64,000 nt of DNA from Uloborus plumipes (taxonomy: Eukaryota; Arthropoda; Arachnida; Araneae; Uloboridae), in the NCBI GenBank assembly GCA_038373865.1, contig JAXGGA010001082.1, positions 1 to 64,000 of the forward strand, in the 5' to 3' direction. A model generated the notes under the pieces. That model saw nothing but the letters and a program-made list of their open reading frames with translations, was not told where the DNA came from and made no database searches. Below are positions 1-11,684 of this stretch, piece after piece (positions within the stretch are counted from its first letter, which is position 1; the number at the start of each line of letters is the position of its first letter). The translations under genes and the position numbers were made by a program.

Positions 1-171
1 GCAACCTCCGGCAGGGACTACACCAACTTACGCTGGACTTTTTTTTATAGATTTCGACACTGCGCTGCAACTTCGGGCAGATAATGAAGCCAGTAAAAAT
101 TGTCGTATTAAATTTTAAGTTTAGAGTTTTTTTTTTTTTTTTTTTTGCGGAATTCCGCACGGGTCACCTAG
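1..171. other. No feature recognised at window start
   Basis: This stretch has a T-run near 127-146 and otherwise nondescript sequence. I see no gene or clear element boundary. It leads into a SINE-like body that begins near 172. Confidence 0.5.
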
Positions 172-276
172 TGGATGTTATTTCATCCGATCTGTGCCGT
201 AAATCTGTCCTGTGTTTGTCAGAAGACAAAGCGCATAGTACGCAGTCCTCATGTATGTTGAAGTTGTTGGCTTCTG
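172..276 (+). repeat. SINE body fragment without tRNA-like head
   Basis: This segment aligns by eye, in the opposite orientation, with the body of the SINE at 12271-12455. Shared blocks include TGGATGTTATTTC, GTAAATCTGTCCTGTG and TATGTTGAAGTTG. No A box or B box lies upstream, so it appears to be a 5'-truncated or diverged copy. Flanking target duplications are not evident. Confidence 0.55.
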
Positions 277-1258
277 AAAGAAAAAAGTCTGGTCTTAAAA
301 TGGATGTCATTTCCTGTGTGACAAAGTACACGAACTCGAAATCTGTGCTGTAAACAAGCAAGCAATTAAATAAATGGATGTCCCTTGGGAATTTCTATGA
401 ATTAATCGTCTTTAATCGGCGTTATTTTCTGATTGCTTGAGCATTTAACGTGGTGAGTACAGCTTTTATAATATTCCGTTCCTTATATTTAAAGTCTATG
501 AACATTATTGTAATTTTTAGTGACATCTTATCAATATGAGTGAGTTACGCATTTTGTGTTACATATACGATGCATGTAGAAACTGCCATAACACTGTAGC
601 AATAAGGAACTAAGGTCATATGGCAAATACCCCGCTATAATTGGGGGAAAAGACCATATGATTCAGACATAAACGAAATGAACTTTTAAAGTTTCTAAAC
701 TATTTATTTATTTTCTTTTACAGCGCTATATTATCGTTTAAAATATAAATGCAATTTATTTATAGTCATTATTATAATAAAAAAAAATTAAATGTAATTA
801 ATGAAAATAATAAAAATTATAATTAAAACTAATGATCAAAATTAAAACTTAATACAGCAATAATTATTGTCGTTCGCATATTACCTTTCTTAACTATTAC
901 ATTGGGGGCTTTATTCATGTGTTAATTAAGTGTTACGTCATAATCCTTAGCTTCCTCAATGATTCGCCACTGTAACTCATGGATACAGATCTGGATGCAC
1001 AACGAGAAACCAGTTTTATGAGCAAAAGAGATTATCTAGTAAACGGGTAAGCGTCTGAAAATACTATTAAAAATTAAAATATTGAGTGAAACTTAAATGA
1101 AAAAATACTTACTGTAAAATTTTCTGCACAAATATTTGCAAGTTGTCTTTATTTTATGTGACGGAAGCAATTTTTGCCCGTTTACTTTCGAGATTTTCCA
1201 ATCATCTTTTGTGCAATGGCTCCCAGTGGTTGCCACTACGTAGTTGTGTATTTTGCTA
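277..1258. other. AT-rich intergenic DNA, nothing recognised
   Basis: The sequence is AT-rich with A-runs and short low-complexity patches. A small imperfect palindrome around 614-660 is built on GGTCATATG. No ORF with recognisable domains is present. Confidence 0.5.
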
Positions 1259-1260
1259 TA

Positions 1261-2506
1261 TGGGTGATTCTACGATCAATGCGTTTTTTGTGTCCCCAAA
1301 GAAAAAATAATCTGTTTAATTTCACACTCATTATATCACTAGTAGCCGCTATTTTTATGATTATAGTGGTAAGGGCCAGACGAAATTTCAATTTTTGGGG
1401 GGTTTATCGATACCAGGGGAAAATGCGTTGTCAGGGGAGTGACACTATTGGCGGAATTCTGGTTTGATTTACAATTATTTCACTTATTTTTCGGTGTAAA
1501 ATCATAGTATGGACTCATTTCTATGAGACCTGTATTAAAAAAATTTTTCACGTTGTAATAAAATGAAAAAAAATTAATCCTGAAAACACGACATGTTGCA
1601 TACAAGTCGCACCGCAGATCCCAAATAAAAATACTTCCCGCATTATTTACGTTCATTCAAATTGCTTTCACAGGGGCAATTAGGATTAAAAATGAAATTA
1701 ATTATGCTTATATCACAGTTTTAATGTATATTTACCATTTTTTTTGAACAAAAATGCCAGGGGAGTGACGCCAGAGAAGTGACAAAATCACACATTACCT
1801 ATAAAAACAGCATCACGCGTTCTTCTTACCAGAACATCAAGTAAACCGTGATGTCTGCACACAATAAACATTACATTGTACATACGCATACTTATGTAAC
1901 GATGAAATATCAAAAGTTATACTTACCATGGGAAATACTTCAGCGACTGGCGCAGTAAGCTTTGAGGCACTTTCAACAAGAACCGATGCAATAACATTCG
2001 AATTTTTTTAAAACCTCTTAGCTTGCTCTTAACTTTACTCAGTATTACACTGGTTATTCGCAATCAACATCATTCTTATGCATTTTTTATACTAAATTTC
2101 AGTCTTTGAAGTTTGCCAGGTGGAGGTGACACTGTTGATATGGCCCGTTGAAAAGTGTATTTTTTTTAAATAATAATAAATATTTTTTCAATGTTTACTG
2201 ATGAAATTGGTTTCTCTGTTAATGTAAGTGTATAATTATGGCAAAAAACATTATGCCACGTTAGCAAAAATTGAGCGTCGAACATGTTTGTATAAAAACT
2301 AGTATTTGGACAGGCCAGGGGAGTATACATTTATGACTATTTTCGGCTGTAAATGCTAAAATAAAATAATTGCAGTGAATTAATTGGGTAGTCCATATAA
2401 AAGATAATAGTCTGTAATGCTTCAGCATGCAAAAACATTATTAAAATCAGTTTTACATGAAGTTTTTCCATTGGCCGTCTGAATTCAAATAGCGTAGAAT
2501 GACCCA
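1261..2506. mobile_element. Non-coding TA-flanked DNA element, family A copy 1
   Basis: The ends are inverted repeats (TGGGTGATTCTACG on the left, its counterpart CGTAGAATGACCCA on the right) flanked by TA on both sides, which fits a Tc1/mariner-type target duplication. The 1.25-kb interior repeats a phrase close to CAGGGGAGTGAC or CAGGGGAGTATAC at about 1432, 1758 and 2316. A 97-codon ORF (1174-1467) starts outside the element and has no recognisable domain, so I treat it as spurious. A diverged second copy lies at 6661-9812. The superfamily assignment is inferred from the TA duplication only. Confidence 0.7.
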
Positions 2507-2622
2507 TATACTACTACATCTATGGCTGTAACATTGAAATGCGAGTTGTAGAACTTCAGGGAGGTTAAAAACGACGTATAAGCGATATTTTGCGACAGAT
2601 AAACGAGTCAGTTTCACATTAA

Positions 2623-3139
2623 CCCATTTATGCCCAAGTTTTTTTAAACATTTTTTTTTTTCGATTTTTATCTGCTTAAAACTTTTTCTTTGGAATTGTT
2701 AACATACATTTTAGGCTTAAAATAGTTTGCCGTTGCCATACTTATTAAGTTATTTAACGTCCTGTTTATGGGATATTTTGCAGATATGTGAGCAAAATAC
2801 CTTACTTGACTTTACTTTTGCAAAGTGACATTACAGAAGGCGTCTGTGATCAATTTTGAGCAAATCATTTTAAAATAGTTTAATTTTATGAAAAATAAGT
2901 TCGCCAGAAAAAACTTACTTTCGGTGGCTACCCATGCTGGATCGTTGCTTGACTGATTTGTCTGAAAATAGCTGTCAATAAATCAACTCTGACCTCCAAA
3001 TAGTGGCTCTAACTGGTTTTCTCAAGAAGGACTATTCAACTTGTGAAAAACAGCTTTAGTAAAATGGTACACCCATTACAGGTTTTTGTATGCAGTAACT
3101 AACAAGCGTCCTGTTTTTAGGCTACTGGGCATAAATGGG
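2623..3139. mobile_element. piggyBac-like MITE copy 1
   Basis: The element is flanked by TTAA on both sides (2619-2622 and 3140-3143). Its inverted ends begin CCCATTTATGCCCA. TTAA duplication with a CCC/GGG terminus is the hallmark of the piggyBac superfamily. It has no transposase ORF and so is non-autonomous. A close copy, also TTAA-flanked, is at 25652-26174. Confidence 0.8.
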
Positions 3140-3314
3140 TTAAAACGAATAGGAATAAATAGGGACTTTATAGAAAAGACGTGTGAATATAAAAGACGTA
3201 TAAATGAGAGCAAGGGAGCTCCGATGGAAGGTTACGGGAGTTCGCAGAGACGTTCCGAAAAATTTCTTGTTCTGCAAATTTTGTTTTGCGATTCGACAAA
3301 TTCGGGGATATAAC

Positions 3315-4464
3315 CAGGGTTGCCAGCCGTCCCGGATTTCAAGGGACAGTCCCGTTTTTTGAAATATTGTCCCGCGTCCCGGGGAACCTTGTTACGGGAT
3401 GCTTAAAGTCCCGTATTCTGGCTAGAAGCAGCATTTTACAAAACGAAACATTATTTTCAGGAAAAAAATGAAGTAAAACAAAAAAAGGTCAATAGAGTGA
3501 TAAGAAAATTGATTAAATTATAATATTTTCCTGTTCTGAAGTAATGTTAGTGTACTATTCATTTAGAGCAGAAATTATTGTGACAATCAATTCAACTACA
3601 GTGAGCTTTATGGAAACCCTAAAACCATTAAAAGTTAGAAAGAATAATTGCAGCAGTGAAATCCAGTAGCAAATATGATTTTAAAAAAAAAGGAATTTTC
3701 TGACGTTATGTAAGAATAATTATCATGTTATAATATTGAAAAAACTGTAGTTTTCCCCCAAAACATATTGAATATTGATTTTTTTTTTATTTGTTTTTGG
3801 TTAACTTTTTATAGTTCAAGTAGAAAGGTTTAATTCTATGTCTACTCAATGGTAATTAAAATTTTTGTTAATGACTCATTAAAATTATTTTGCATGCAAA
3901 TTTCCCCACTGGTGAGTCTAGCTTTTTGAAAAAGAGTACATACTAAACATTAGTCATCAGTAGAAGCGACTATTATATCTGTCACGCCCAGACAGGCCCG
4001 TCATTTGGGACAGGACGGGTGGTCAATGGCCTCCCCCCTGGTTTTGGGAAATTAATGTATATTTACATATAAGTGAGCGCGACTTTTGCTTTTTTTTTGT
4101 ATAACTTACGTTGAAATTTGGTATGATTTACCTTTTGCCTCCCCCCCCTCCCCCACCGGCAAAATTTGAAATGACGGGCCTGCGTCAGGAAAAAGGGGGT
4201 TAATAACAGGGAAATATAAGTTTTCTCAATAATTAAAACCTTTGCCCACTAATATTCATGACGAAAAATAACTATGCAATCGTAAAAAATGAAGTTTTTA
4301 TTCATATGATCCGTGTATTCTTTTCTTCATTTATATTTGTGAGAAACGTTTAATATTAAAGTCAAGGTTGTAAAAATTCAACCTTTAGACTTCATTTCTC
4401 AATCCCCCCCCCCCCCCCTCAAGAGCCTGTCCCGTATTTACAGTTCTTAAATTTGGCAACCCTG
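3315..4464. mobile_element. hAT-type non-autonomous element with 8-bp TSD
   Basis: The terminal inverted repeat CAGGGTTGCCA opens the element and its complement closes it. An identical 8-bp target duplication GATATAAC flanks both ends (3307-3314 and 4465-4472). Both are established hAT signatures. The sequence next to each end carries GTCCCG or GGGAC phrases that recur internally. No transposase is encoded. A smaller hAT-type MITE is nested at 3993-4182. Confidence 0.85.
3993..4182. mobile_element. Short hAT-type MITE CAGGCCCGTCATTT, copy 1
   Basis: Inverted ends CAGGCCCGTCATTT and AAATGACGGGCCTG bound 190 bp with C-rich tracts inside. It is nested in the hAT element 3315-4464. The flanking octamers CGCCCAGA and CGTCAGGA match only partly, so the target duplication here is decayed. 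Copies at 17384 and 35818 have clearer 8-bp duplications. Confidence 0.75.
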
Positions 4465-4573
4465 GATATAACTGCAATTTTTTAAATCCCAAATCTGCCC
4501 TTTTTATTTAATTCATTTATATGTTATATCCGCATTTTATCATTCGGCAAAATTTTGAGGTCCATTCAACGAT

Positions 4574-4783
4574 TTGAGAATTTCTGCCCTCAAAAGTTTT
4601 AAATTGGGGGAGCCACTGAAAAACAGGCGTCTATATGAGGTTTTACTGTATTACAGTATTGTTGTTGATGGTTTTGCATTGAGAATTTCTGCCCTCAGAA
4701 AATTTAAATTGGGGGAGCCACTGAAAAACAGGCGTCTATATGAGGTTTTACTGTATTACAGTATTGTTGTTGATGGTTTTTCA
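4574..4783. repeat. Two-copy 105-bp tandem duplication
   Basis: A 105-bp unit starting TTGAGAATTTCTGCCCTC occurs twice head to tail (4574 and 4679) with few differences. The period is divisible by three, which alone explains the repetitive 96-codon ORF here. There is no domain and no sign of a real gene. Confidence 0.8.
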
Positions 4784-5149
4784 GTGGCTCTTCATGCACG
4801 GAGTCACCAATATGCCGCAGGTGTGTTGCACAAGCCACACAAGGTGGCTAATTTAGCAGTTTAAGTGGGTATTTACTATCATAAATTTTATTTTTATAAC
4901 ACATTTTATTGTATAGGTTAGAAAACGGCATAAGAGTGAAAAACCGCATGCGCTCAGTTAGCCTTTGTATGGAAAGTTTAAAAAACATAATAAAATAAGA
5001 CAGATTTACTTCCAAAACAACTCAATGTAAATTAATTTTGTCTGTATAATTCAACTTCGCAGAGATGGCCTATGACTCCTCCTTTTTTCAGGATTGTCCA
5101 TTTTTAGGAAGGGGTGATACGCAGATGAAAATTGAGGAATGGGTTTCAC

Positions 5150-5299
5150 AATTCTGTACCTCAGAACCAGACTAACGTAAGTCCATTTTCGTCATTTTTC
5201 GGTAGAGGGGAAAAACGATTGTCGAATACATCGTTTTTCCCCTCTACCGAAAAATGACGTAAGTGGACTTACGTTAGTCTGGTTCTGAGGTACAGAATT
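5150..5299. repeat. Near-perfect 150-bp hairpin (foldback MITE?)
   Basis: Two arms of about 70 bp (5150-5219 and 5230-5299) are reverse complements with about two mismatches, separated by a loop of about 10 nt. The left arm starts AATTCTGTACCTCAG and the right arm ends with its complement. A transcript would form one long hairpin. The most likely origin is a small palindromic MITE; a small-RNA precursor is possible but not shown. Confidence 0.85.
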
Positions 5300-6658
5300 G
5301 ATGGGGGAATTTGAATGGGTAGAAATTCTACCTATTTTAAGGAATGGACTCGTTTTCTCTTTTGATTGACACCGACCATCTCGTCGTGGTTGAATTATAG
5401 ATAATTAGACACTACTGCTTAATAATAAATAATAATAATAATAATAAATTCGTCCTCCTAATCTTTCTCAAATAATAAAAAAAAAATCTTAGCGAAAATT
5501 TAAGTAGACAGGTTGTGAAATGTTTTTTTTTCTGCCTCTTTAGTAAAGTTTCAAAAAAGAGAGTTGAGCTGTTTTTTTTACTAAACGCTACAAATATTTC
5601 TTCCGAAAGAATCAGCAAAGCCTTACGTTTTTCTAAAAGATTTACAAAACACATTAAGCGCTTACGTGTTGTATCTTTTGTTGAAAAGATTCCCCAAAAC
5701 TGAAAACAAATCTCTTGATTTTTTTGAAAAAATATGTTTACTATGCCGTGCACTTGCTAAAAAGACGTGTCGTCATTTTTTCAGCGATATGTCTGAAAGT
5801 CACTTTCATCCCACAAAAAGTGTTTAATCATAAGAATATTGGATTGATATGTCTCTACGTCTCGTGAAAAACTGCAAGAGAAAGATTTGACCTTTTTAGT
5901 GCAAAGAAAGTATCAACAGAAATAATACGTGTTAACTGAAGAGAAATGAAAAAGAATCTTTTCCTTCTTGAAAGCATTTAGTTTAGTTTTCTTCGCATTT
6001 TTAATGAGAGCCGAGTAGGTTCTATTCACAAAAAAATGCCATCGTAAAAACGAACCAACGAGCAGCATAAACAAATGTTATTTGATGGTACTGAGAAAGC
6101 TATGTAAAGAAAATGTTTTGACTTTTTTTTTTATTTGGCGTTGAAAATAGAAGACAAAGTATTCAGTTTAAGTCGGTATCCATGCATCTTAATTTTTTTA
6201 GAAGTGATAACGCCAATAAAAAATGTGATGTAACTTAAAAGAATTTAAATAAAAATTTTATTTTTGAAACATATTTCAATTCATCTTTTCTGTAGCAAAA
6301 GAAAATTTGAAATATATTAGTGTGTGACAGTGATAATATATTTTGTGTTAGAGACGTTTAAGTTGCTTGATAACAACAACATACGTTAAACATTATGAAA
6401 AGGCTGTCAGCACTTTAATGCATACAAAACTGTTTCTTGTGGAAGCATGGAGTAATTAAGTGTTAGTGGAGAAAGCATGAGTACTTTCAGAATTAAATTA
6501 AATGTTTTTTCTATTTTTATATATTTTTTAAAGATAATAAAAACGATATTTTTTTTTCTTAATCAAGTAAGTAGTGCATACAATTATTTAAGTAAATAAC
6601 TGAATATAAAAGCAAGAAATATCGTGAGTAATGTAATGTGCTTTGATCGCTTTAGAGA
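5300..6658. other. AT-rich DNA without recognisable feature
   Basis: Low-GC sequence with (AAT)n near 5420-5450 and homopolymer runs. The ORFs here (for example the antisense 113-codon ORF at 5412-5753) are Lys/Phe/Leu-rich low-complexity products without domains. Nothing else is supported. Confidence 0.5.
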
Positions 6659-7058
6659 TATGGGTGCTTCTAAGGTCAAAATGAGTTTTTTGTGTCCCCG
6701 AAGAAAAAATAATCCGTTTCATTTCACACTCATTATTTCATTAGTCACCGCTATTTTTATGATTGTAGTGGTAACTGCCAGACGAATTACCAAATTTTGG
6801 GGGTTTTATTGATACGAGGGGAAACTGCCTTGCCAGGGGACTATTGACAGAATTCTTGTTTTATTTACTATTATTTCATTTATTCTTCGTTGTAAAATCA
6901 GAGTCTGAACTGATTTCTATAAGACCTGCGTTCAATTGAATTGTAACAAATAAAAAAAAAATCAATCTTGAAATTACGGCATATTGTATACAAGTTGCAT
7001 CGCAGATCCTTGATAAAAATACTTCATGTTTTTGAAATTACATTCACAGATGTAATTA

Positions 7059-8141
7059 TTTTATTTTTTATTTTAACCAGTGATACCTTCCGTACCTGCC
7101 ATTCCTAGCTTAACCGGATGAAGGGTATCAATGGAAGTTTAAGGAAAGTTACTTTGAAAGGATGAGGGAGGGGAAAGGGAAAAAGAACGGAAAACATACT
7201 GGAAAAGCACTAGCGGGGATAATTACAACGTGAAAAACTATGGACTATGGAAGATTGGCATGATAAATGAAGTGCTAATACATCTAACATCACAAAATGA
7301 CAACAATGAAAGTAAAATGAGCATAAGTATAAAATTGTTACAGTGAAATGACTCTAGGTTAGCATGTATTTACTCCCAAGATTAAATGCCTGGTAACAGG
7401 CTTTCTGCGAATCCCCAATAATTATTTTACAACAATAATACAACAATGATAATTAAAGGAACAAAAATATAAAATTCGAATACTAAAAATGACTCTAGTC
7501 TAGCATAGAATGTGCCTCACTGGATTAAATGTCTGATAACAGGCTCCTTACAAACATCCCGAATAACTATATCACAACAATAATACAACAATGATAAAAA
7601 GGAACAAAATATATTAAAAATCGAAAATATAAAGGACTCTGGGTTAGCATAGAATGAATTCAACAGAATATATACCTGATAACAACCATAATAACTAATT
7701 TTTTCAAAGCTAAGAAACGGCTTTTTGCGAGAACAATTCTCGATTACGGTCACCTTAATTGCATAAGACGGGAAAGAGAAAAACCAGAGAAATAGCTCAA
7801 CTTTTGGAAAATACGTATAATAAACCAAAATATAACATTATGACTAAGTAAAATTACTTAACTGAAAAACAATACATAAATAATTTAAGCTAGAAATGCT
7901 GTTATGCTCGAATTGCTACGTCAGTGTTGTGAGTTTCTTTTGCAAAATGTAAAGTGAAAATGCTGTTACATAAATTAAAAATAAATACTTGCGCCTCCAC
8001 ATGACACGCGTCTATACATACACACACATACGCACCAATAATATGAAGGTACTACAGAAATATATATATATACATACACACATATACTTGAAAGTACAAC
8101 ATTTAAAACATACATATATATAAATACGTATACACAATCGA
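7059..8141 (-). mobile_element. Retroposed insert with 14-bp target duplication
   Basis: The 14-bp sequence CACAGATGTAATTA flanks the insert on both sides (7045-7058 and 8142-8155), and copy 1 of the host element lacks the insert. The left edge is T-rich (TTTTATTTTTTATTTTAACC), as expected for the poly(A) end of a retroposon on the minus strand. The left end resembles the start of the SINE-like element at 28005-28290 (CCGTACCTNCCA...TTAACCGG...). No reverse transcriptase ORF is present. Confidence 0.7.
7336..7690. repeat. About 140-bp tandem repeat, roughly 2.5 units
   Basis: Units carrying GACTCTAGGTTAGCAT, GATAACAGGCT and ACAACAATAATACAACAATG recur at about 7347, 7487 and 7631. They form an internal minisatellite of the retroposed insert. 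Confidence 0.7.
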
Positions 8142-8604
8142 CACAGATGTAATTAAGATTAAAAATGAAATGTATTATGTTTGTAATATATTTTTAATGC
8201 ATATTTACCTTCTTAAAAAACTAAACTGCCGGGGGAGTGACGCCTTAGAACTAAACAAAATCGCACATTACCTATAAAAATAACATCACGCGTTCTTCTT
8301 ACCAGAACTTCCTGCAATCCGTGATGTCTGCACTCAATAAACGTTGCGTAATACATCCGTACATTTAGGTAACGATAAATTATTGAAAACTTATACTTAC
8401 CAGGGGGAATACTACCGCGACTGGCACAGTACGCTTTGTGGCACTTTCAACGAGAGCTGACGCAATAATATTTGAGTTTTGTGCAAACTTCTTAGCTTGC
8501 TTTTAACTTCACTTAATTTTACATTAGTTACTAGCAGTCAAGGTCATACTTTTGCATTTTTAAGTTAAATTTCAGTCTTTGAAGCTCGTCAGGTGAGGGT
8601 GAAC

Positions 8605-9427
8605 CAAGGGCGTAGCTAGGGGGATGCAGGGGGGTGCAGCTGCACCCCTAGATCAGAGCCAATGGGAGGTCGCTGTGACCTCCCATTTTATTTATTTTTT
8701 TGACAAACGATTTTAATTAGATAAAAATGTGAGTGATATGTTTTTAAAACACAGGTTTTCAAACATATCACTCACATTTTTATCTAATTTTCTGTATTAC
8801 GTTTTGCATAGTGGTAAAATCATTTTATAAAAAAAACTACTGTTTTGTTCGTTTAGAAATATTTTGGTTTAAGGTGTGCATGACTGAATAAAGTATAGTT
8901 TCTTTGAGTTCATAATTTCTTCCTTTTTTTGTGAAAATAGAATTTCAAGCACTTTTTTCTCTTTCTTTCTTGCTTTTTTCTTTCTGTTTTTATTGAAATA
9001 TTTGACTTGTATGCTAATTTTTAGGAACTTTATATAAACTGCGTTACTATATCTAGTATTGATTACTTTTCAGAAAATGATAGTAGGCTTGCCTGTTTTT
9101 GAGGAGAAAATTTTTAATTTACCGAATGAAACTTAGAACTTTACTGAATGATTAAAAAATAAATAAATAAAATACAAGAATGCATACTTATCTATGTCTA
9201 CCAAAAGAGAAGTGAGGCATCACGAAAATAAATAAATAAATTAAGTAAAGGAAAAAAAAAGAAAAAAAAATAAAATAAAGAAGTTCAGCCTTGCAATACT
9301 GTCTCACTGTTTTCAAATTACATCAGCCAATTTGTATAGGATAAAAACTTTTTGGGAGGTCACAGTGACCTCTTATTGGGGTACTACTGCTTGCACCCCC
9401 CTAACGTGAGTCCTGGCTACGACCTTG
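8605..9427. mobile_element. hAT-like element (CAAGGGCGTAGC ends)
   Basis: Terminal inverted repeats CAAGGGCGTAGCTAGG and CCTGGCTACGACCTTG are flanked by GGTGAAC (left) and GGTGAAAC (right), an 8-bp target duplication with one base lost. The homologous uninterrupted site in copy 1 of family A supports this reading. Inside are two strong palindromes: GGAGGTCGCTGTGACCTCC near 8664-8682 and a longer foldback around 8713-8792. There is no transposase ORF. Confidence 0.75.
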
Positions 9428-9814
9428 GGTGAAACTGTTGTTATAGCACGTGAAAGAAGGCATTTTTTTTATTATAAAAATAAATATTTTTACAATGTTC
9501 ACTGATGAAATATGTTTCTATATTAATGTAAGTGAATGATTATGGTAAAAAACACAATGCCAAGTTAGCAACTATTGAACGTCGAGCACATGTTTGTATA
9601 AAAACTAGTATTTGGACAGACCAGGGGAGTATACATTTATGACTATTTTCAGCTATTAATGTTAAAATAAAATAGTTATCGTGATTTATTTGGGTGGTCC
9701 ATATAAAAGACAATATTCTTCAATGCCTAAGCATACAATAACATTAATGTAATTAGTTTCACGTGAAATTTTTCCATCGGCCGTCTGAATTTAAATAGCA
9801 TAGAATCATCCATA

Positions 9815-10343
9815 TAGTAATTCCTCGTTATTTCGCTCTTGTCGGGAAATAACGACAAAGCTTGATGTATCAGAAAAAGCGATATAACCGAGGCCAGAAA
9901 AAGTAACGATTCATTTAACGTTAATTAATGACATGTATAATTACAAAAATATTAGTTTGTTATTTTGGACGATTTTCTGAAAAATAAGATTAGTCTATAA
10001 ATTTTTCTTTTGTGACTAAAAAAAAATATTTAAATTATTGATATTGTTTTATAGTGAAACACGAATCGAAAGTTGCCGATTTAATTGTAATGATTTAAGT
10101 GTGGAAAATATGCCAGTATTTGTCTTTGATTAAAAGAAGAAAGTAATTGATCTTTTAATCAAAGTTTTTTGTTTTATTAGAAAGTAAGTTTTTTGATTTA
10201 TTAGAAAGTAATTACATAATTTGTTTTTTTCCTTTTTTTTGTATTGTCGAATCTAAAGCAGCCATTATTTTTCAGTATACATTTTTAGGAGGCAAAGGAA
10301 AAACGCTAAATATTCGAATGAGCGATGTAACGAGGGGTTACTG
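9815..10343. mobile_element. Tigger/pogo-style MITE
   Basis: Inverted ends TAGTAATTCCTCGTTATTTC and (complemented) CAGTAACCCCTCGTTACATC are flanked by TA at 9813-9814 and 10344-10345. These ends resemble Tigger/pogo termini. It is inserted exactly in the TA that closes the family A element. It is non-coding. Confidence 0.8.
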
Positions 10344-10446
10344 TAAATAGTTTGTGCAGCCTTTTGCTCAAATAAAGAAAGTTTAGAGCTGTACTGCCGT
10401 GCTAAGAGCAAAAGTGTACATGCAGTCGAACTTAAACTCAGACGTA

Positions 10447-10999
10447 CAGTGAACTCTCGCTTATACGCCGCTTCATTTATGCGCCTTTTTCACTTATACG
10501 ACGATTTTGAATGGACCCTGCACATTCCATAGCAAAATAATAATAGTATCGTTCGTTTATGCTTCGCTCTAAAGATAAATATTTCACTTATGCGCCGAAT
10601 TTTTCCTAAAATGTATGAAAATTTATTTATTTTCTTTAAAAAATAAGCATTTTTCTTTGCTTTCCTCTTTAATCTTTCGCCTTTATTGCTCACGGAAGGC
10701 TATCATGAACTAGAGTTTAGAGAGGTACAATTATCTATTATGCATCGTTTTAAAGAGAACAGTTTGCAATTAGGTACGCTACAACATTTGTTTTCTCTTA
10801 ATCATTATAGTTACGTTCCAGTAATTGCCAAACCGTAGTGATATGTCCCTTTTCTATAGAAACAATCTTATTCACTCTCTCATTAGAACCCATGTGGAGT
10901 TTTAGTCCTTTAAATAGGCTTGTTCACTTATACGTCTCTCTCACTTATGCGTCTTTTTCTGTTGGTCCCTAGGGCAGGCGCATAAGTGAGAGTTCACTG
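10447..10999. mobile_element. pogo-type MITE CAGTGAACTCTC, copy 1
   Basis: Long inverted ends (CAGTGAACTCTCGCTTATAC... and its complement) are flanked by TA. Internally the phrases CACTTATGCGCC and CACTTATACGACG recur on both strands. It is non-coding and nested inside the element 10394-11586. Related copies: 11685-12118 and 61933-62491 (inverted). Confidence 0.85.
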
Positions 11000-11173
11000 T
11001 AACTCTTTAAAATTTTGCGCCATGTATTTGACTCAGATGAAACTTTTTCAGAATTTAAAAAAAAAATATTTCCCGTTCGCAAATGACCATATAATTTTGA
11101 ATTTGAGTAAAACACGTCAGAGTCACCTGGTGTCAATAACTCAATTTTGTTGAAAAGTGCAGATACGACTTTT

Positions 11174-11567
11174 CCAAGTAGCATCAACTCATCGGATTTT
11201 GCTCGGCCGATCAACAAACTCCTCGTAAACTGATCCTGTAACGCACAACGACATCGTTCCGATCAGTATCCGAGCACGGTTTTCGATGAGCTACTTTTCA
11301 TCGGAAAGCGATATCCTTCCGATCAACTTTCCCGATGAAAATAAGATGAGCTATATTCCATCGGAAAACGATATCCTTCCGATCAAGTTTCTCGATGAAA
11401 TTCCTCGGCACGGGACTGTTCTGCTCGTAAATTGCTCCAAATCTCATCGGATTTTGCTGCTCGGATTCTGCTCGGCCGATGAGACATATTGGATCAACGG
11501 CCGATGAGAATTTCATCGGGTTTCGATGAATGGCCGATCATCGACCGATGAGATGATGCTGCTAGGG
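11174..11567. mobile_element. CATCGG-rich non-coding element with possible 3-bp TSD
   Basis: The left end CCAAGTAGCATCAACTCATC and right end (complement CCCTAGCAGCATCATCTCAT) are inverted repeats. TTT on each side could be a 3-bp duplication as in PIF/Harbinger elements, but that is weak. The interior is crowded with CATCGG, CGATGAG and TCGGCCGATGAG on both strands, and two similar 60-bp blocks start near 11286 and 11346. The overlapping short ORFs come from these repeats. Confidence 0.6.
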
Positions 11568-11684
11568 TTTGTGCTTGGCACGGCAGTATAGTTCTCAAAT
11601 TTTTTTCTACTGATGAATCTTTGCAACCCTCCCAAATCCCTACGCCGACCACGTACGATGGCAATAGTGTTTTAGAAACAGTTA

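Larger units (their letters stand above)
6661..9812. mobile_element. Family A element copy 2, with two nested insertions
   Basis: This is the diverged second copy of the element at 1261-2506, starting TGGGTGCTTCTAAGG and ending in the matching complement, flanked by TA (6659-6660 and 9813-9814). Homology to copy 1 resumes on either side of a retroposed insert (7059-8141) and a hAT-like insert (8605-9427), so copy 1 supplies the empty sites. A 62-codon ORF at 6624 corresponds to the ORF in copy 1, but both are short and domain-free. Confidence 0.75.
10394..11586. mobile_element. CTGCCGTGCTAAG MITE, copy 1, interrupted twice
   Basis: The ends CTGCCGTGCTAAG and CTTGGCACGGCAG are flanked by TA. 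Compared with the intact 249-bp copy at 44549-44797, this copy is split by a pogo-type MITE (10447-10999) and by a CATCGG-rich element (11174-11567). Removing both restores collinearity. Another copy is at 40507-41158. Confidence 0.8.

Noticed and set aside
1174..1467. 97-codon ORF with a hydrophobic segment
   Set aside because: It starts outside and ends inside a transposable element. Its counterpart at 6624 is shorter and shows no clear protein-level constraint or known domain.
4574..4864. 96-codon ORF with an internal duplication
   Set aside because: Product of a 105-bp direct duplication with a period divisible by three; no domain.
5150..5299. microRNA gene
   Set aside because: The arms are far longer and more perfect than a typical miRNA precursor, and the structure fits a palindromic MITE. 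Kept only as a hairpin.
5412..5753. 113-codon antisense ORF
   Set aside because: Low-complexity Lys/Phe/Leu-rich translation of AT-rich DNA overlapping an (AAT)n tract.
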